From Bagarius yarrelli (Eukaryota > Chordata > Actinopteri > Siluriformes > Sisoridae), in NCBI GenBank assembly GCA_005784505.1, contig VCAZ01000032.1:3995948-4059947 (forward strand): DNA of 64,000 nucleotides, given 5' to 3'. Shown here in pieces: positions 37,101 through 49,563 of the stretch (positions are counted from its first letter, which is position 1; each line of letters starts with the position of its first letter). The notes beneath the pieces are model-generated. The model did not search any database and was not told where the DNA came from. It saw only the letters and a program-made list of their open reading frames with translations. Made by a program: the position numbers and the translations under genes.

Positions 37101-38270
37101 GTGTAGTAATATAACAGTGCAGTTTCATTACAGTGTAGTGCGTAGTAATATAACAGTGCAGTGTGCTGTGTCGTTACGGTGCAGTGTGTAGTAATATAAC
37201 AGTGCAGTTTCATTACAGTGTAGTGCGTAGTAATATAACAGTGCAGTGTGTAGTGTCATTACGGTGCAGTGTGTAGTGTGTAGTAATATAACAGTGCAGT
37301 GTCATTACAGTGTAGTGCGTAGTAATATAACAATGCAGTGTGCAGTGTCATTACAGTGCAGTGTGTTGTATGTAATAATATAACAGTGCAGTGTGTAGTG
37401 TGTATTAATATAACTGTGCAGTGTGTAGTTTCATTACAATGTACTGTGCAGTGTGTATTAATATAACAGTGCAGTGTGCAGTGTCCTTACTGTGTAGTGT
37501 GTGGTGTCACTGCAGCGTGTAGTACTATAACAATGAATTGTGCAGTGTGTAGTTTCATTACAATGTACTGTGCAGTGTGTATTAATATAACAGTGCAGTG
37601 TGCAGTGTCCTTACTGTGTAGTGTGTGGTGTCACTGCAGCGAGTAGTAATATAACAGTGTAGTGTGCAATGTCTAGTTATATAACAGTGCAGCCTCTAAC
37701 ACATGCAGTAGTAATGCAGTAACAGCGAGACACACGTACGTATTTGGGCCCCGGGTGTGTGTGTAAGCAGAGCGTATGGTTGTTTTGTGCCGTTTTCTCG
37801 TCCCTGAAGATCAGAGCAGGGATGGCGAGCAAAAAAACCAGCAGCCAGAGCAGTGTGAGGACGCTCAGCACGTTTCTCTTGCGGGTGAAAAAGTGAGCGC
37901 TCTGCGGCCGCATAACGCTCAGCAGTCGGTGTACACTCATAAGCGTGATGAGCATGATGGAGGCGTACATGTTGGTGTTGCACAGGTAGAAGAGCAGCTT
38001 GCACATGAAAGGGCCGAACACCCACGACTGTTTGGCCAGATACACAATGAAAAAGACGGTGAGGCACATGATGGCCCCATCGGCACACGCCAAGTTCAGG
38101 ATGATCAGTGTGGTGACCGAGCGCTTATGGGCACGTGACAGGATACTCCATATGATAAAGAGGTTTCCTGGGACGCCCAGAAGGAAGACTATGGCGAGAA
38201 TGAAGGCACCGATGATAAAAGAGACTGATATGGGTCCATCAGGGGTGGCGGGGCTTGTGGTAGTGTTCAT
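34145..38270 (-). CDS. ltb4r: Leukotriene B4 receptor-like GPCR, four coding exons
   Basis: Exons: 38270-37740, 34898-34698, 34540-34497, 34412-34145; all phases join, 347 aa. The start MNTTT carries an N-glycosylation site. Seven hydrophobic helices are seen: TM1 LLGVPGNLFIIWSIL, TM2 NLACADGAIMCLT, TM3 with MYASIMLITLMSVHRLLSV (HR in place of DRY), TM6 FAAFWLPYHIINVLQ and TM7 CANPVLYVLAG (NPxxY type). The tail has ARLFEGTALD, a BLT helix-8-like motif. ADGA in TM2 and FHMSMETVMGFLLPYG before TM5 recall BLT2, while the N-terminus recalls BLT1, so the paralogue is unassigned. BLT receptors are Gi/Gq-coupled plasma-membrane sensors of leukotriene B4 or 12-HHT. The ATG directly follows a splice acceptor (TTCCGCAG/ATG), so a non-coding exon lies upstream. 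Human BLT coding regions are intronless, which makes this structure odd. Confidence 0.9.
34990..37735. repeat. GTGTAGTGT satellite filling LTB4 receptor intron 1
   Basis: Tandem array built on GTGTAGTAATATAACAGTGC plus AGTGTCATTACGGTGCAGT. Units of about 53 bp alternate with about 39 bp variants (TCATTACAGTGTAGTGCG). It spans nearly the whole 2.84 kb intron and is interrupted by an unrelated repeat at 35130-35560. Confidence 0.93.
35130..35560 (+). mobile_element. Retroposon-like repeat with (ATTGA)n tail, inserted in the satellite
   Basis: Unique sequence inside the array, with AGGTTTCTTCCTATCTCATC, GGGAGTTTTTCCTTGCCACC and GTAAAGCTGCTTTGTGACAA, ending in three ATTGA units. This is a repeat I recognise as common in fish and the tail is LINE/SINE-like. 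Array sequence resumes directly after it (ACGGTGCAGTG). A diverged reverse copy is at 48400-48850. Confidence 0.65.
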
Positions 38271-38317
38271 CTGCGGAAGGAGGGTAAAGGGCATTTAAAA
38301 CATAAAAAAACACACAC

Positions 38318-38353
<36 letters not shown>

Positions 38354-38579
38354 CTCCTTCATATGATCATCAGGTTTAAATATAATAATAATCATCTTCG
38401 GTTACATTCATTCTGTCCTGAGCAGCAGAGTTGCATCAGAGGGTGTGTATGTGTGTGTAAGTGTTCAGTGGAAATGTGGCGCATCAGTGAAAATAGCGAG
38501 TCCCAACCTGTTGATCCTTCATACTAAGTTTATTGCAATCGGATTTCCAGTTAATAACCGCCTTATACTTAACTACAAA

Positions 38580-39590
38580 CACCCGTACCATGAAAACCAG
38601 ATCCATAAAAAACAGATCCACAAACACCTGAACCACAAAAACCTGAAACACGAACATCTGAACAACAAGCACATAATCCACAAACATCCAAACCTCAAAC
38701 ACATGAACCACAAATACCCGAACCTTAAACACCAAAACCTCAAACATCTGAAATACAAACACCCGAACCACAAACACCTTAACCACAAACACCTTAACCA
38801 CAAACACCTTAACCACAAACACCTGAACCACAAACACCTAAACCACAAACACCTGAACCACAAACACCTGAACCACAAACACCTGAACCCCAAACACCTG
38901 AACCACAAACACCTGAACCACAAACACCTAAACCCCTAAACAAACAACACCTGAACCCTGACAAACACCTGAACCACAAACACCTGAACCCCAAACACCT
39001 GAACCCCAAACACCTGAACCACAAACACCTGAACCACAAACACCTGAACCCCAAACACCTGAACCACAAACACCTGAAACCCTGACACCAACCTGAACCA
39101 CACCTGAACCCCAAACACCCTGAACACAACCAAACCTGAAACCACAAACACCTGAACCCCAAACACCTGAACCCCAAACACCTGAACCACAAACACCTGA
39201 ACCACAAACACCTGAACCCCAAACACCCAAACAACCTGAAACCACAAACACCTAAACCCCAAAACACAAACACCTGAACCCACAACAACACCTGAAACCC
39301 CAAAAAACCTAAACCCCAACACCTGAAAAACCCCAAAAACACAACTGAACCACCAAACACCTAAACAACCCAAACAAACACTGAACCACAAAACACCCTG
39401 AAACCCCAAACACCTTGAAACCACAACTAAACCCCAAACACCTGAACCCCAAACACCTGAACCACAAACACCTGAACCCCAAACACCTGAACCACAAACA
39501 CCTGAACCACAAACACCTGAACCCCAAACACCTGAACCACAAACACATAATTCACAAACACCAGAAACACAAACACCTTAAAACCTGAAT
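38580..39590. repeat. 15 bp minisatellite upstream of the LTB4 receptor
   Basis: About 65 units of AAACACCTGAACCAC with AAACACCTGAACCCC variants. Disorder is concentrated at 39070-39430. Frames on both strands stay open because the unit is a multiple of three. Confidence 0.94.
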
Positions 39591-39739
39591 AATTACAGGT
39601 GGTGATGGAGATGAAGAAATAGACTGAGGAGATTAAAGAGATGAAAACTCACTGCTGTATTTGTGGGTGATGTATCGCTGAAGTTTCCCCACAGGAACAG
39701 GAGGAATGACTCTCTCTCACCGTGTCATCTCTTCTCTCA

Positions 39740-40189
39740 CTAACGGTATTTCTCTTGTCTTTCTCTCTTTCTCTCTCTCTGTCTGTCTGTCTTTCTTTCT
39801 CTCTCTTTCTCTTTGTTTATCTGTTTGTTTGTGACTTTCCTCTGTCTCTTATTGTCTGTCCTCTGACCCTCTGTCCTCTAAACTCTGATCAGTTCTATTG
39901 AGTTTGAGGAAGTGTGTGCTTTTAAAGAAAGGATTTACATCATACAGGCCACAACATGCTTAGAGAAAGAGAGAGAGGCAGAGAGCAAGAGAGAGACTGA
40001 GCGGGAGAGAGAGAGAGTGAGACAGTCATACGGTTTTACAATGCAATACACACACACACACACACACACCACATCAGGTAACACCACACGTAACACACCT
40101 TTACCTTAGTAACACAAGTGCACACATGCTTTGCTCTGGAATGTGTAATACTGAGAGAGATAAAAAAAAAAAAAGATAGACAGACTGAC

Positions 40190-40227
<38 letters not shown>

Positions 40228-40282
40228 GGGGTGTCTAATCATGCAATCTCACATTTTATCTCCACTGGGTAATTGTTTGTGT

Positions 40283-40322
<40 letters not shown>

Positions 40323-40820
40323 GCAGTCACTTCCTGACTCATGACCTCTCTGGTCTTCATACAGAGATCTCTAGAGGAACATCATCAACTTTCCAACATG
40401 TATGCTTTAAGTTCCTCTGCATGGTGATGTGATCATGACGCCCCACTTCACTGATGTGTGGCTCTAAAACTGAGAGCTGATTGATTTTATTACCAGAGAA
40501 AGAGAAAAGAGAGAATGTCAAACTGTCACACAAACGAGCGGAATGTAAATATGAAAGAGACAGATGTGTGTGTGTGAGAGAGAGAAAGCGACAGAGAGAG
40601 GGAAGGAGAGAGAAAGAAAGGGAGAGAGAAAGAAAGGGAGAGAGAAGGAGAACGAGAGAGAGAGAGAGAGAGAAACGAGAGAAAGATATAGGGAGAGAGA
40701 CATAAAGAAGAGAGAGAAAAAGAAAGAGTGAGAAAAAGAGATAGGGAGAGAAAAAAAGAGAGACGAGAGAGACTAGAGACAGAAGGAGAGAGAGAGAGGG
40801 AGAGAGTTTATTTAAGTTGT
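39740..40820. repeat. Purine/pyrimidine-rich and (CA)n simple sequence
   Basis: CTCT-rich (39740-39860), GAGA-rich (39960-40030, 40190-40225, 40490-40810) and (GT)n (40280-40320) tracts. Apart from these the interval 39600-41120 holds no recognised gene. Confidence 0.7.
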
Positions 40821-41119
40821 TGGTCTGGCGTCTCAGACAGAGTGCAGACTACAGAGTGTAATGAGAAACAGATCTGTCCGATGGGGAGGAGAGACGGAGG
40901 GAGGGATTGGGGAGGTGGTGGAGGGGGAGATACATACCGCCAAAAACGGAGAAATATAAAGATGAGTTTGTGACTATAGGTTATATAGGGATGTGTGTGT
41001 GTGTGTGCGTGCGCGCGCGTGCGTGCGTGTGTATGTGCGTGTGTGTGACGAATTGATATAAATCGATATAATTTTTAATCTGTATTAAAGACTGTAGGGG
41101 GAAAAATCATTATAAATCA

Positions 41120-41664
41120 CCCACACGTGCTATTTATTCCGTTTTTAACTTTCCCAGCCAATCACACGTGAGGACGGCAGCAGGGGGCGGGATGAGAAGT
41201 TGGGCAGGGAGGGGTGGTAGAGGCTTTGGTTGACAGCTAAATCATCCAATGAAAAAAGAGAGCAGCGGAGCGACAGAAAAACGGGAATCCACCCAGAGAC
41301 AATTAGAGGAGGAAAAAAACGGATAAAGTTTGGAGTGTGTGAAAGTGCGGGCTGTGCACGCGGGTGTGTGCGGAATGACAAGTTCTTTCAGTCCGTAAAC
41401 ATGCAGATCCGTCGGCAGAAGAAGATTTAATAGTGACTTTGGGCAGAAAAAGAAAAGAAGATTTTTTTAGATGCATAAAAAAAGAAAGATTTTTGGATAA
41501 AAGCTTGATGGAGGTTATGTAAAGGAAACTTGAGGAGAAGAGAAGATGTAATGATGATCTTCACGGGTCTGAGCAGAACATCTGGAAAGCGCGGATATTT
41601 CGGAATATTTTAAACTACGCTAAAGTGGATTAAAGTGGATAAATTGTGCTGAATTGGAGTGAGG
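41120..41664 (+). promoter_or_regulatory. nfatc4: Probable NFATC4 promoter and 5' leader
   Basis: Contains CCAATCACACGTGAGGACGG near 41158 (a CCAAT box beside a CACGTG E-box), a second CCAAT near 41246 and an A/G-rich leader up to the ATG at 41665. CpGs are more frequent than in the flanks. No TATA box or start site could be fixed. Confidence 0.45.
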
Positions 41665-42989
41665 ATGAGCTCCGGGTGGGAGGAAGGAGAGCTGGACTTC
41701 AAACTCATCTTCGAGGAGGAGCAACAACATCACGAAAGCACGGGTCTGCCATTCCATCATCATCATCATCATCATCATGAAAATAAGCAAAATACTACTA
41801 CAAATAATGATGATAATAATTAAAACTATCATAAAATGATAATAAAAGTATTATAACATTGTAATAAATAACAAGTTTTGTTTTTTCAGTGAAAGTTTAG
41901 ACTCACTTTAAAAACAATATTTGATTAAACTGATGATCTTTTTTCTTCATGATATTCATGTTGTAATGTTTGTATTTCTGACTGATGGAGATGTTAGATG
42001 GAGCTCAGTAATTTCCCAGCTGTTGGGAGTTCTGCTCTCTGATTGGTGGTCAGCTCGATTTCCAGTTTTCCTTTAATTAAGGAGAGGTTTATGTGGAAGG
42101 AGTCTCCAGTGGGAGAGGGCTGTGTAACACGCAGCAGTAAAGCTTTTACTGACGGTTGCAAAACATTTCGTGTAAATACAGAGGGTGAAAAAAATTACGA
42201 TTTGAGATTAAAAGAAAAGAAAACTCCTTGGGGTTCGACTTCATGCACACACACATATATGCAAACCCAGTGCTTTGTTGCTAGGCAACCGAAGATTTTA
42301 TTTATAATATGTTTAATGTCTAAAGTTCCTTTTTTTACTTTCATGTCGAACAACCTAGAAGCCCCCAGATCATCAACATTTCCCTCAGGAGAGCAGGCAC
42401 TCGCGTTCCTCTTAGCATCACCCGCTAACACGCTAATCACCCTTGGAAATCCCAATAACAGCAATGTGATATGTGTGTAACATTTTAGTGTGTTTGTAAT
42501 GAAGCATTTCTGATTGTTGATGTAAATAAGTTTAATCTTAACTGCAGACCGATGACATCACTGCTAGCATTTCTGTCACTTCCTCTGTGTGTGTGTGTGT
42601 GTGTGTGTTATAAGGCTGCATTTACTCATATACTTTAATAGTTAAGGATCCTTTACTAAGCTTGTTAAACCACAGTACTGCATGTTCGCTTAACTAACGG
42701 AATGTATTTCATGCTAAGCAGTTAGCTATAAGCCGCTACAGATAAAATAGTGCTAATCCAGATTGCCTTGTGGAGGTGGACTGACATTTGAGAAACTTTA
42801 CTCGTGTGTACGAGTCGGAGAAATCTGTTCACGGAATTGAACTGTTTTATGTCACATGACTACAGTAGATTAGCTACACGCTAGTTAGCGCTAGTTGGTT
42901 AGTTTACTAGACATTCCTAATTACTAGATAGCTAGTAACCTTATAAAACATGTAGGTTAGGCTAGCGTATCGTTTTGTGAGTGTGTGTT

Positions 42990-43020
<31 letters not shown>

Positions 43021-44921
43021 TTGTAAGAGGAGGGTTTGGAACAATGTGGTTTTAATCAGTTGTGCGTGTGAGTAGTGTTAACTGTTGCCATCTGGACCCA
43101 GCCCCGCATTTCTGTTTACTGAACACACACACACATCCCTTCATCCTTTCCCCATTTTCCTTTTTCATGGCACACACAGACTTCTTCTGCTTTCTCTTCC
43201 TGCGTTGAGGAATGAAGCTACGCTAACTGACTCCAGCTTGAACTCTTCCTCACTCCTCCTCTTCCTCAGCTGATCTTTATTACCGAAGAATCCCGTGCAT
43301 TAAACACAGACACAACCCGTTCTTACAGATCCTTTTATGAATCTCTTATTAGCCGCCATCTTCTTTCAGATTTTTGCAATTTTTTCACATGCTAACACAT
43401 TTAAGCTAACATGCATGCTAACACACCATCATTTAAAGGTACAGTACGGCTAAAAATTCAACTAACTAGAGACATAAGGATATGTAAAGATAAAGTGCGT
43501 CTGAGTGAAGCTAACAAACCTCTTGAGTGACGCTAACATGCCTCTGATTGATGATAACCCGGATCTGAGTAAAGCTAACACGCATCTGAGTGAAGCTTAC
43601 ACGCGTCCGAGTGAAGCTTACACGCGTCCGAGTGAAGATAACACACGCCTGAGTAAAGTAAAGAGTGAAGTTTGTTTCTTATCAGTGGATTGTGTTCTGT
43701 ATTCGTGTGAGAAAGCTGTTTCTTTGGAAACAATATAGTATCATAACGGGAGTATTGATATAAACAACCAAGGACCAATCAGAGCGTGTTACTCAGCAGT
43801 TCTGTGGTGTCCCTGTGAGGCACTCTCTAATGTTCTTTCATCACTTCCTGTCTTATCCAGTCTCTGACAGTCAGCTGACCTCCTCACTTAACCAGCCAAT
43901 GGGAATCCTCCCTTCCCCTCCTCTACCCAATCACAGGGCCGGCATGCATTCCCCACCGCCCAGACGAGCGCTAGTGAGAGAGTTTAGTGGGACGTATGAG
44001 AGTCTACCGGCTCGGTCTGTCCAGGTGAGGCAGGAACATTGTTAACATAATGTTAGCTGTATGTTAATGCCAGTCTCATAGATCAGACTTTAAGCTAGTC
44101 TAATTAGCGTTTCTGTTCTTTAGGTCTCAGAGTCTCGTGTTCTGGAGTGTCCCAGTATTCAGATCACCACAATCTCCCCTGAAGAGGACTTCACCCCAGA
44201 GGGAAGCACTTACTGGGACAGAGACCGGCTCTACCTGCCACTTCTTGACCCCTACAGTTACAGGGATAGCAGTATGGGGCCAGGTTCTCTGAGCCCAAGT
44301 CCTGCCTCCAGCCCATCTTCCCGTGGCTGGCTAAGTCCTGCGTCCAGCTGTGATTCTCTTCTGGTGGAAGACGAGGAGCTTAGTGAAGCCTCCACCCATT
44401 TTTGCCTGTCTCCCTCATCCCGCCCCACCTCACCTGGGGGAAAAAAACGGAGAAACTCCCCCCTTCCTTCTCCAAGCCACTCACGCAGGGGAAGTTACTC
44501 AGAGGAGCATGTCCAGATTTTGGATACAGGAGACTCTGTTCCCCAGTCTCAGGGCCTGATTGAGCTGAATATTCCTCAAAAGACCAGGAAGACCTCACTG
44601 GAGCAGGTCAGATTACTGTTCTAACACCTCACACACTCACCATAGGATTGTCAATCTGACTGCTATTAGACCATTTTAAAAGTGTCAGCAGCACCCTCTA
44701 GTGTTTAAGCTTGTAATGTGATTTATAAACCCAGGTCTCCTCCCGGGATGTGGAACTGGAGCAGGTTCCTGCCTCAAATACCTCCTGCCCCCCCTCAGAC
44801 CTGGGGCAACTCAGAAAGGAGCCTCCCATGATGGGGATGGACTACCTCTCTGTGCCCAACACCCTCGGCTGGGGCAGAACCCGCGCCAGCGCCCACAGCC
44901 CCATATTCAGGTTGGAGAACA

Positions 44922-44958
<37 letters not shown>

Positions 44959-46980
44959 TATTTAAATAACCATTGTTTAAACACACAAAGTCGCTTGTTT
45001 CAAATTGCACCATGTATTTTTTGGTGCATTTTGTATTCCAGTTTATTGTGAATTAAGTAACCCCACAGAGGTGTGTGTGTGTGTGTAGGGTAACTGTGTG
45101 ATTGTTGTTGTTGCAGGTCTAACGCTTTGCCGCCGCTGGATTGGCCGCTGCCGTGTCAGTTCGATCAGTTCGAGCTGCGAATGGAGGTTCAGCCACGTCC
45201 TCATCATCGTGCCCATTATGAGACAGAAGGAAGTCGAGGAGCCGTGAAGGCGTCCCCAGGAGGACATCCTGTAGTGAAGGTCAGGGTAGACGAGCTTCTT
45301 AACATTTGTTCTCAGGCTGTCGGTTACACACCTCTAAGCAGTCATTTATTCTGCTCCTTCACAGCTGATGGGATATGCGGAGCATCAACCACTCTCATTA
45401 CAGGTTTTTGTAGGAACTGCAGATGACAGATCCATTCGCCCACATCCCTTCTATCAGATCCACCGGTACACAGATCCTCCTGTAATCAGCTTCAGCTAAA
45501 CATGCTAAAGAATTTTAATATAATAAATAAATGATAATTGTGTGTGTATTGTTTTCAGGGTCACAGGGAAGATGGTGGGCACGGCCAGTCAGGAAAGCAT
45601 GCAGGCTGGAACCAAACTACTGGAGATCCCATTAAACCCTGAGACCAACATGACAGCACTGTGAGAACCCAAGCTGTGTGTGTGTGTGTGTCTGTGTGTG
45701 TGAGTGTTTGTGTGAGTTTATGAGTGTTTAACCTCTGTTCTCTGTAGTATTGACTGTGCTGGGATCCTGAAGTTGAGGAATTCGGATATTGAGCTGAGGA
45801 AAGGAGAGACGGATGTCGGAAGGAAAAATACGCGCGTGCGATTGGTTTTCAGGACTCACCTGCCTTTAGCCCCACCCCTTGGTCCACCTGGACGAGTGTT
45901 AGCACTGCAAGTGGCTTCTCAGCCAATCGAATGCTGTGAGTGCGGCTAATTGGCAATTAATACTGCATTGATGAACACTTTATGGTAAAGCATTTAATTT
46001 AATGCTACGGCTCATCAGTGAACTTCTTAGGGATGATAATTCAGATGAATCGTGAGAAGTTTAAATATGTAAATATTAGTTAACACCGTCTTAAACACAA
46101 TGAAACCCTGTCCCTTCCTGTGCACAGCCCAGCGCTCAGCTCAGGAGTTACCCACAATTGAGTCTATCAGCATCACTTCCTGTTTGGTGGATGGAGGGGC
46201 GGAGCTTTTGGTGAACGGCAGCAATTTCCTGCCCACGTCGAGAGTGTTGTTTATGGAGCGAGGTTCAGGTGAGGAACGGTGAAGTTTGATCACATCATCA
46301 AGGTTCCTGACGTTTCTGGCGTTTCCTGCATGTTGCTCATCTGCATTTACTGCATGAACATTCATTCCATATTTATCTCACTGGCTAAGATAAACAGGAA
46401 AAGAATGTGAGATAAGCATGTGTGTGTATCTTATCACATCAATGCAGTTCCGAGCTCCTCGGGGGCCTCAGGGTGTTTGTGGTGCTTTGCATGATAACTG
46501 AACATCTCTACTGGAATCAAAAATTTGATTTGTTTATTTATTGTCATATGCACAATAAAACACCAGTTGATGAACTCCTAACTTTGCCCGGCTCACTGAC
46601 CACCAGTAAGAAATACAAGACACAAAAACACATTAAAGCATAAAAACATAGAAGATAAAGAGGGATTCAGGTGTTTAATAAAGAAACTGTTTGGTTCAGT
46701 CCCGTCCATGATGTCAGGGTCACATGATTTAGCTTTGATGGTCAAAACTTGCTGAAACACTGCCATGAAGACTGATGATGGTCTTGATGGCTCTGCTGAA
46801 GCTTGCTGATGGTTTTGTAGGCTCTCCTGGCTGTAGAAGGTTTTGAGACACTTTTTAACCCTCTCTGATCCATCAGCTGCAACAGAAAACAGTGGGGTCA
46901 TCACTATTAGCATTTCTTCTTGGCATGATGTAGACACACAACAGAGAGCTTTAGGTTGGCACTGTGCACTGAAACGTTTG

Positions 46981-47011
<31 letters not shown>

Positions 47012-47641
47012 TGTGTGTGTGTGTGTGTGTAGATGGTAAACTGCAGTGGGAGGAGGAGGCTCATGTGGACCGTGACAAAAGCACTGAGGTAACACACACA
47101 GAAACATGTCTGTTTTTATTGCTTTTGTTTGTGTGTGTGTGTATGTATGTGTGTGTGTGTGGTATGTTTTATAGTGTGTTAGACATATACAGTGGTGTGT
47201 ATACTTAATGGATTCTAATAGATTGTGCGTAGAGTATGCATTACACATGTGGTAAGTTTGTGTGTGTGTGTGTGTGTGTGTTGTGTGTGTGTGTTTTTTT
47301 TAGAATGTGTTGTGTGTACGTGTTCCAGCCTACAGTGATATGTGTGTGACTCAGCCGGTGTGTGTGTGCCTGTATGTGTCCAATGGCAAGCGCAAGAGGA
47401 GCAGCACACACTGCTTTAAATACCTGCCCAGTGAGTGGTTATTACACACACTCTCTCTAGTCATCTCTTTCTTTCTCTCTCTCTTTGTCTCTCTCCATTC
47501 CTCTTTCTTCTCTCTCCCGTCTCTCCCCATCTCTCTCTCCATCTCTTGAACCTGTTTCTCTCTCTATCTCTCTCTCTCTCCCTCTCTTCCCCATCTATCT
47601 TCCTCCCGCTTTCCCTGTCTATCCTACTGTCTTTTTACCTG

Positions 47642-47727
<86 letters not shown>

Positions 47728-47736
47728 CTCATCTCT

Positions 47737-47772
<36 letters not shown>

Positions 47773-49408
47773 CTCCCCCCCTCTCTCGCTCTGTCTTTCT
47801 CTCTGACTGTTTTTTCTCTCCTTAGTGCTGTGTAAGGAGGAAGACCCTTTGCTGTCTCGTTCTTCTCTTTTGCTGTTGGATGGCATAATGCCATTGTGCC
47901 CTCCCCCTCACCCTCCTGAGTACCCTTATACTGCCCCAGGAGGGTACCAGGAGGAGTTCTGCCCCCCAGCCGAGGCATCGGAGGATAGGGTGCCGGTGAA
48001 TGAGTGCGATCCCTCGTTCCAAAGTCTGGAGTTAGGTTTCAGTGAGCTCCTCCCGCCGCTCTACCCGCCCCAGCCATGGCCCGACTCTCCGTACCTGTCT
48101 TCGTCCCCGTCCCCCTCTCACTCCTCCTCAATCAGCCCCTTTCCAAGCAGCCCTATTTCCACCTCCCCCCTCCCCCCTCCTGTTCTGCCCCATGGCCCCC
48201 CTGCGTACCACCAGGAGAGTCATGTGACCTTCAGTGGTGCCCCATCTATGCAGCACATCACTCTGGATGAAGGTAAATCTGTCTACCTGATATCTTGTAT
48301 TAACTGTAATTTATCATCTGCAATGTTTTAATCTCAGAAAGTGACAAATAAAATATCTTTTCATTTTGCATAGTAGTGGTCCACCTCATGTACCTGTCCC
48401 TTTTATTAAACAATCGAGATTGTGTTAAAGCAGCTTTACAGAATCACATAGTAGAATAATAAACACTTACTAAAGCACTCAGATCAGTTTAACTCGTATC
48501 TGTAAATTAATTCAGTTTTTAACAGTGGACATTGTCCTAAAGCAGCTTTACAGAACATTAATAATAATACAAAAGTCCCCAATTACTGTTGAGGAAAAGT
48601 AAAAATGTTACCAAAAACATCCCTACCTAAACATCCCTGAGCAAACCTCCCTTAAATGGTACGAGGAAAAAAAAACCTTGAGAAGAACTTAAAAGGGTGA
48701 CCCCCCCGACCCAAATGATGGAGTCCCCAACTAAGCAAACCAGGGCCAAAAGCAGCAAAGAAGCAGAACTCCATCTGTGTCAGAATAGAGAAAAAAACCT
48801 TGGGAGAAACCAACCTCAGTCGAGGGGCCAGTTCTCCTCTGGTTAAATCCACTTAAAAGAGTAAAGTAACCTCATCATTAGCGTGTTGCATGATAGAGCG
48901 TAACTGCAGTACAATGTAGTACAAGTGTAGTAAACATGAATTTCAGTCTTCACTATATTATCCTGTTATATTCTGCAGTTTTTCTTCTGTGGTAACTTTA
49001 CTGTGGTGAGACTGTACATATTTTGGTTAAGGGCTTGTATAGGTCTAATATTATATTAAACATTATATCTAAATATAAGTCATTAACTCAACAAATATCA
49101 GACTGTTAGCTAAACTTTGACTAGCTTAGCTAGCCACCCACAGCTTATTTATATGTCACGCTAAAAAAAGAGATAGTAATTCATCACGGAATAAATTGTG
49201 TGTAGTTACATCATCTTCTAAAATAGCTAACATGTTTAATATCTTTGGGTTTAACCACAGTACTAGCATTTAGCATTTATTATAATTTTGTTTTTTTTTT
49301 GTGGTCATGTTGCTAAATGCTAACATGTGACGATGTGGCATGTCCACAGTGAATGAGTTCATCGGAGAGGACATCCGGATGTTTCACACAGAAAGCAGAC
49401 CTGCATAA
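41665..49408 (+). CDS. nfatc4: Nuclear factor of activated T-cells, NFATC4
   Basis: Thirteen exons in phase: 41665-41743, 43861-44024, 44124-44606, 44735-44910, 45117-45279, 45365-45465, 45559-45660, 45748-45935, 46128-46268, 47033-47088, 47304-47430, 47826-48272, 49350-49408; 761 aa. Order: acidic N-terminus (EGELDFKLIFEEE); GMHSPPPRR; calcineurin-docking CPSIQIT; Ser/Pro-rich regulatory region with KKRRN and PQKTRKTS; Rel-homology DNA-binding domain (QFELRMEVQPRPHHRAHYET, GSRGAVKA); IPT dimerisation domain (LLVNGSNFLPTSRVLF, KLQWEEEAHVD, VSNGKRKRS); Pro/Ser-rich activation tail; conserved end ITLDEVNEFIGEDIR. Dephosphorylation by calcineurin moves NFAT from cytosol to nucleus, where it acts with AP-1 partners. 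IPQKTR and the MGMDYLSVP segment point to NFATC4 rather than C1-C3. The exon 1 donor (G/GTCTGC) is weak but phase-consistent. Introns hold several repeats. Confidence 0.95.
46510..46870. mobile_element. Diverged interspersed repeat in an NFATC4 intron
   Basis: Begins TTTATTGTCATATGCACAAT and includes TTTAATAAAGAAACTGTTTG, resembling in layout the repeat at 26200-26830. Too diverged to bound precisely. Confidence 0.4.
47440..47820. repeat. (CT)n pyrimidine tract before NFATC4 exon 12
   Basis: Nearly uninterrupted CTCTCT sequence on the plus strand, ending TTTTCTCTCCTTAG at the acceptor of exon 47826-48272. It is in effect a greatly expanded polypyrimidine tract. Ser/Leu frames on plus and Arg/Glu frames on minus are artefacts of it. 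Confidence 0.95.
48400..48850 (-). mobile_element. Diverged reverse copy of the AGGTTTCTTCC repeat
   Basis: Contains CTAAAGCAGCTTTACAGAAC (twice, near 48425 and 48537), CCTTGAGAAGAACTTAAAAG and CGACCCAAATGATGGAG, the reverse-strand counterparts of blocks in the 35130-35560 element. Lies in the last NFATC4 intron. Confidence 0.55.
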
Positions 49409-49563
49409 CGTCATTACGCTGATCTCCATCACACCAAGCAGCTGCTGGTTTATATCCCAGTTTCTGTTATATCCTGGTTTCTGATAATTCAGTTCCATTT
49501 TTGTAGATAAATGTTTCATCATCAGCATTGAGTGGAACAAATGTTTTTAAATGTCTTTTGGTA

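Noticed and set aside
38445..39548. Several long open frames on both strands (His/Asn/Lys and Val/Phe/Gly rich)
   Set aside because: The 15 bp repeat unit is a multiple of three, so all frames without a stop in the unit stay open.
42043..42480. 145-aa frame in NFATC4 intron 1
   Set aside because: No family resemblance, no flanking splice logic and a low-complexity end; treated as chance.
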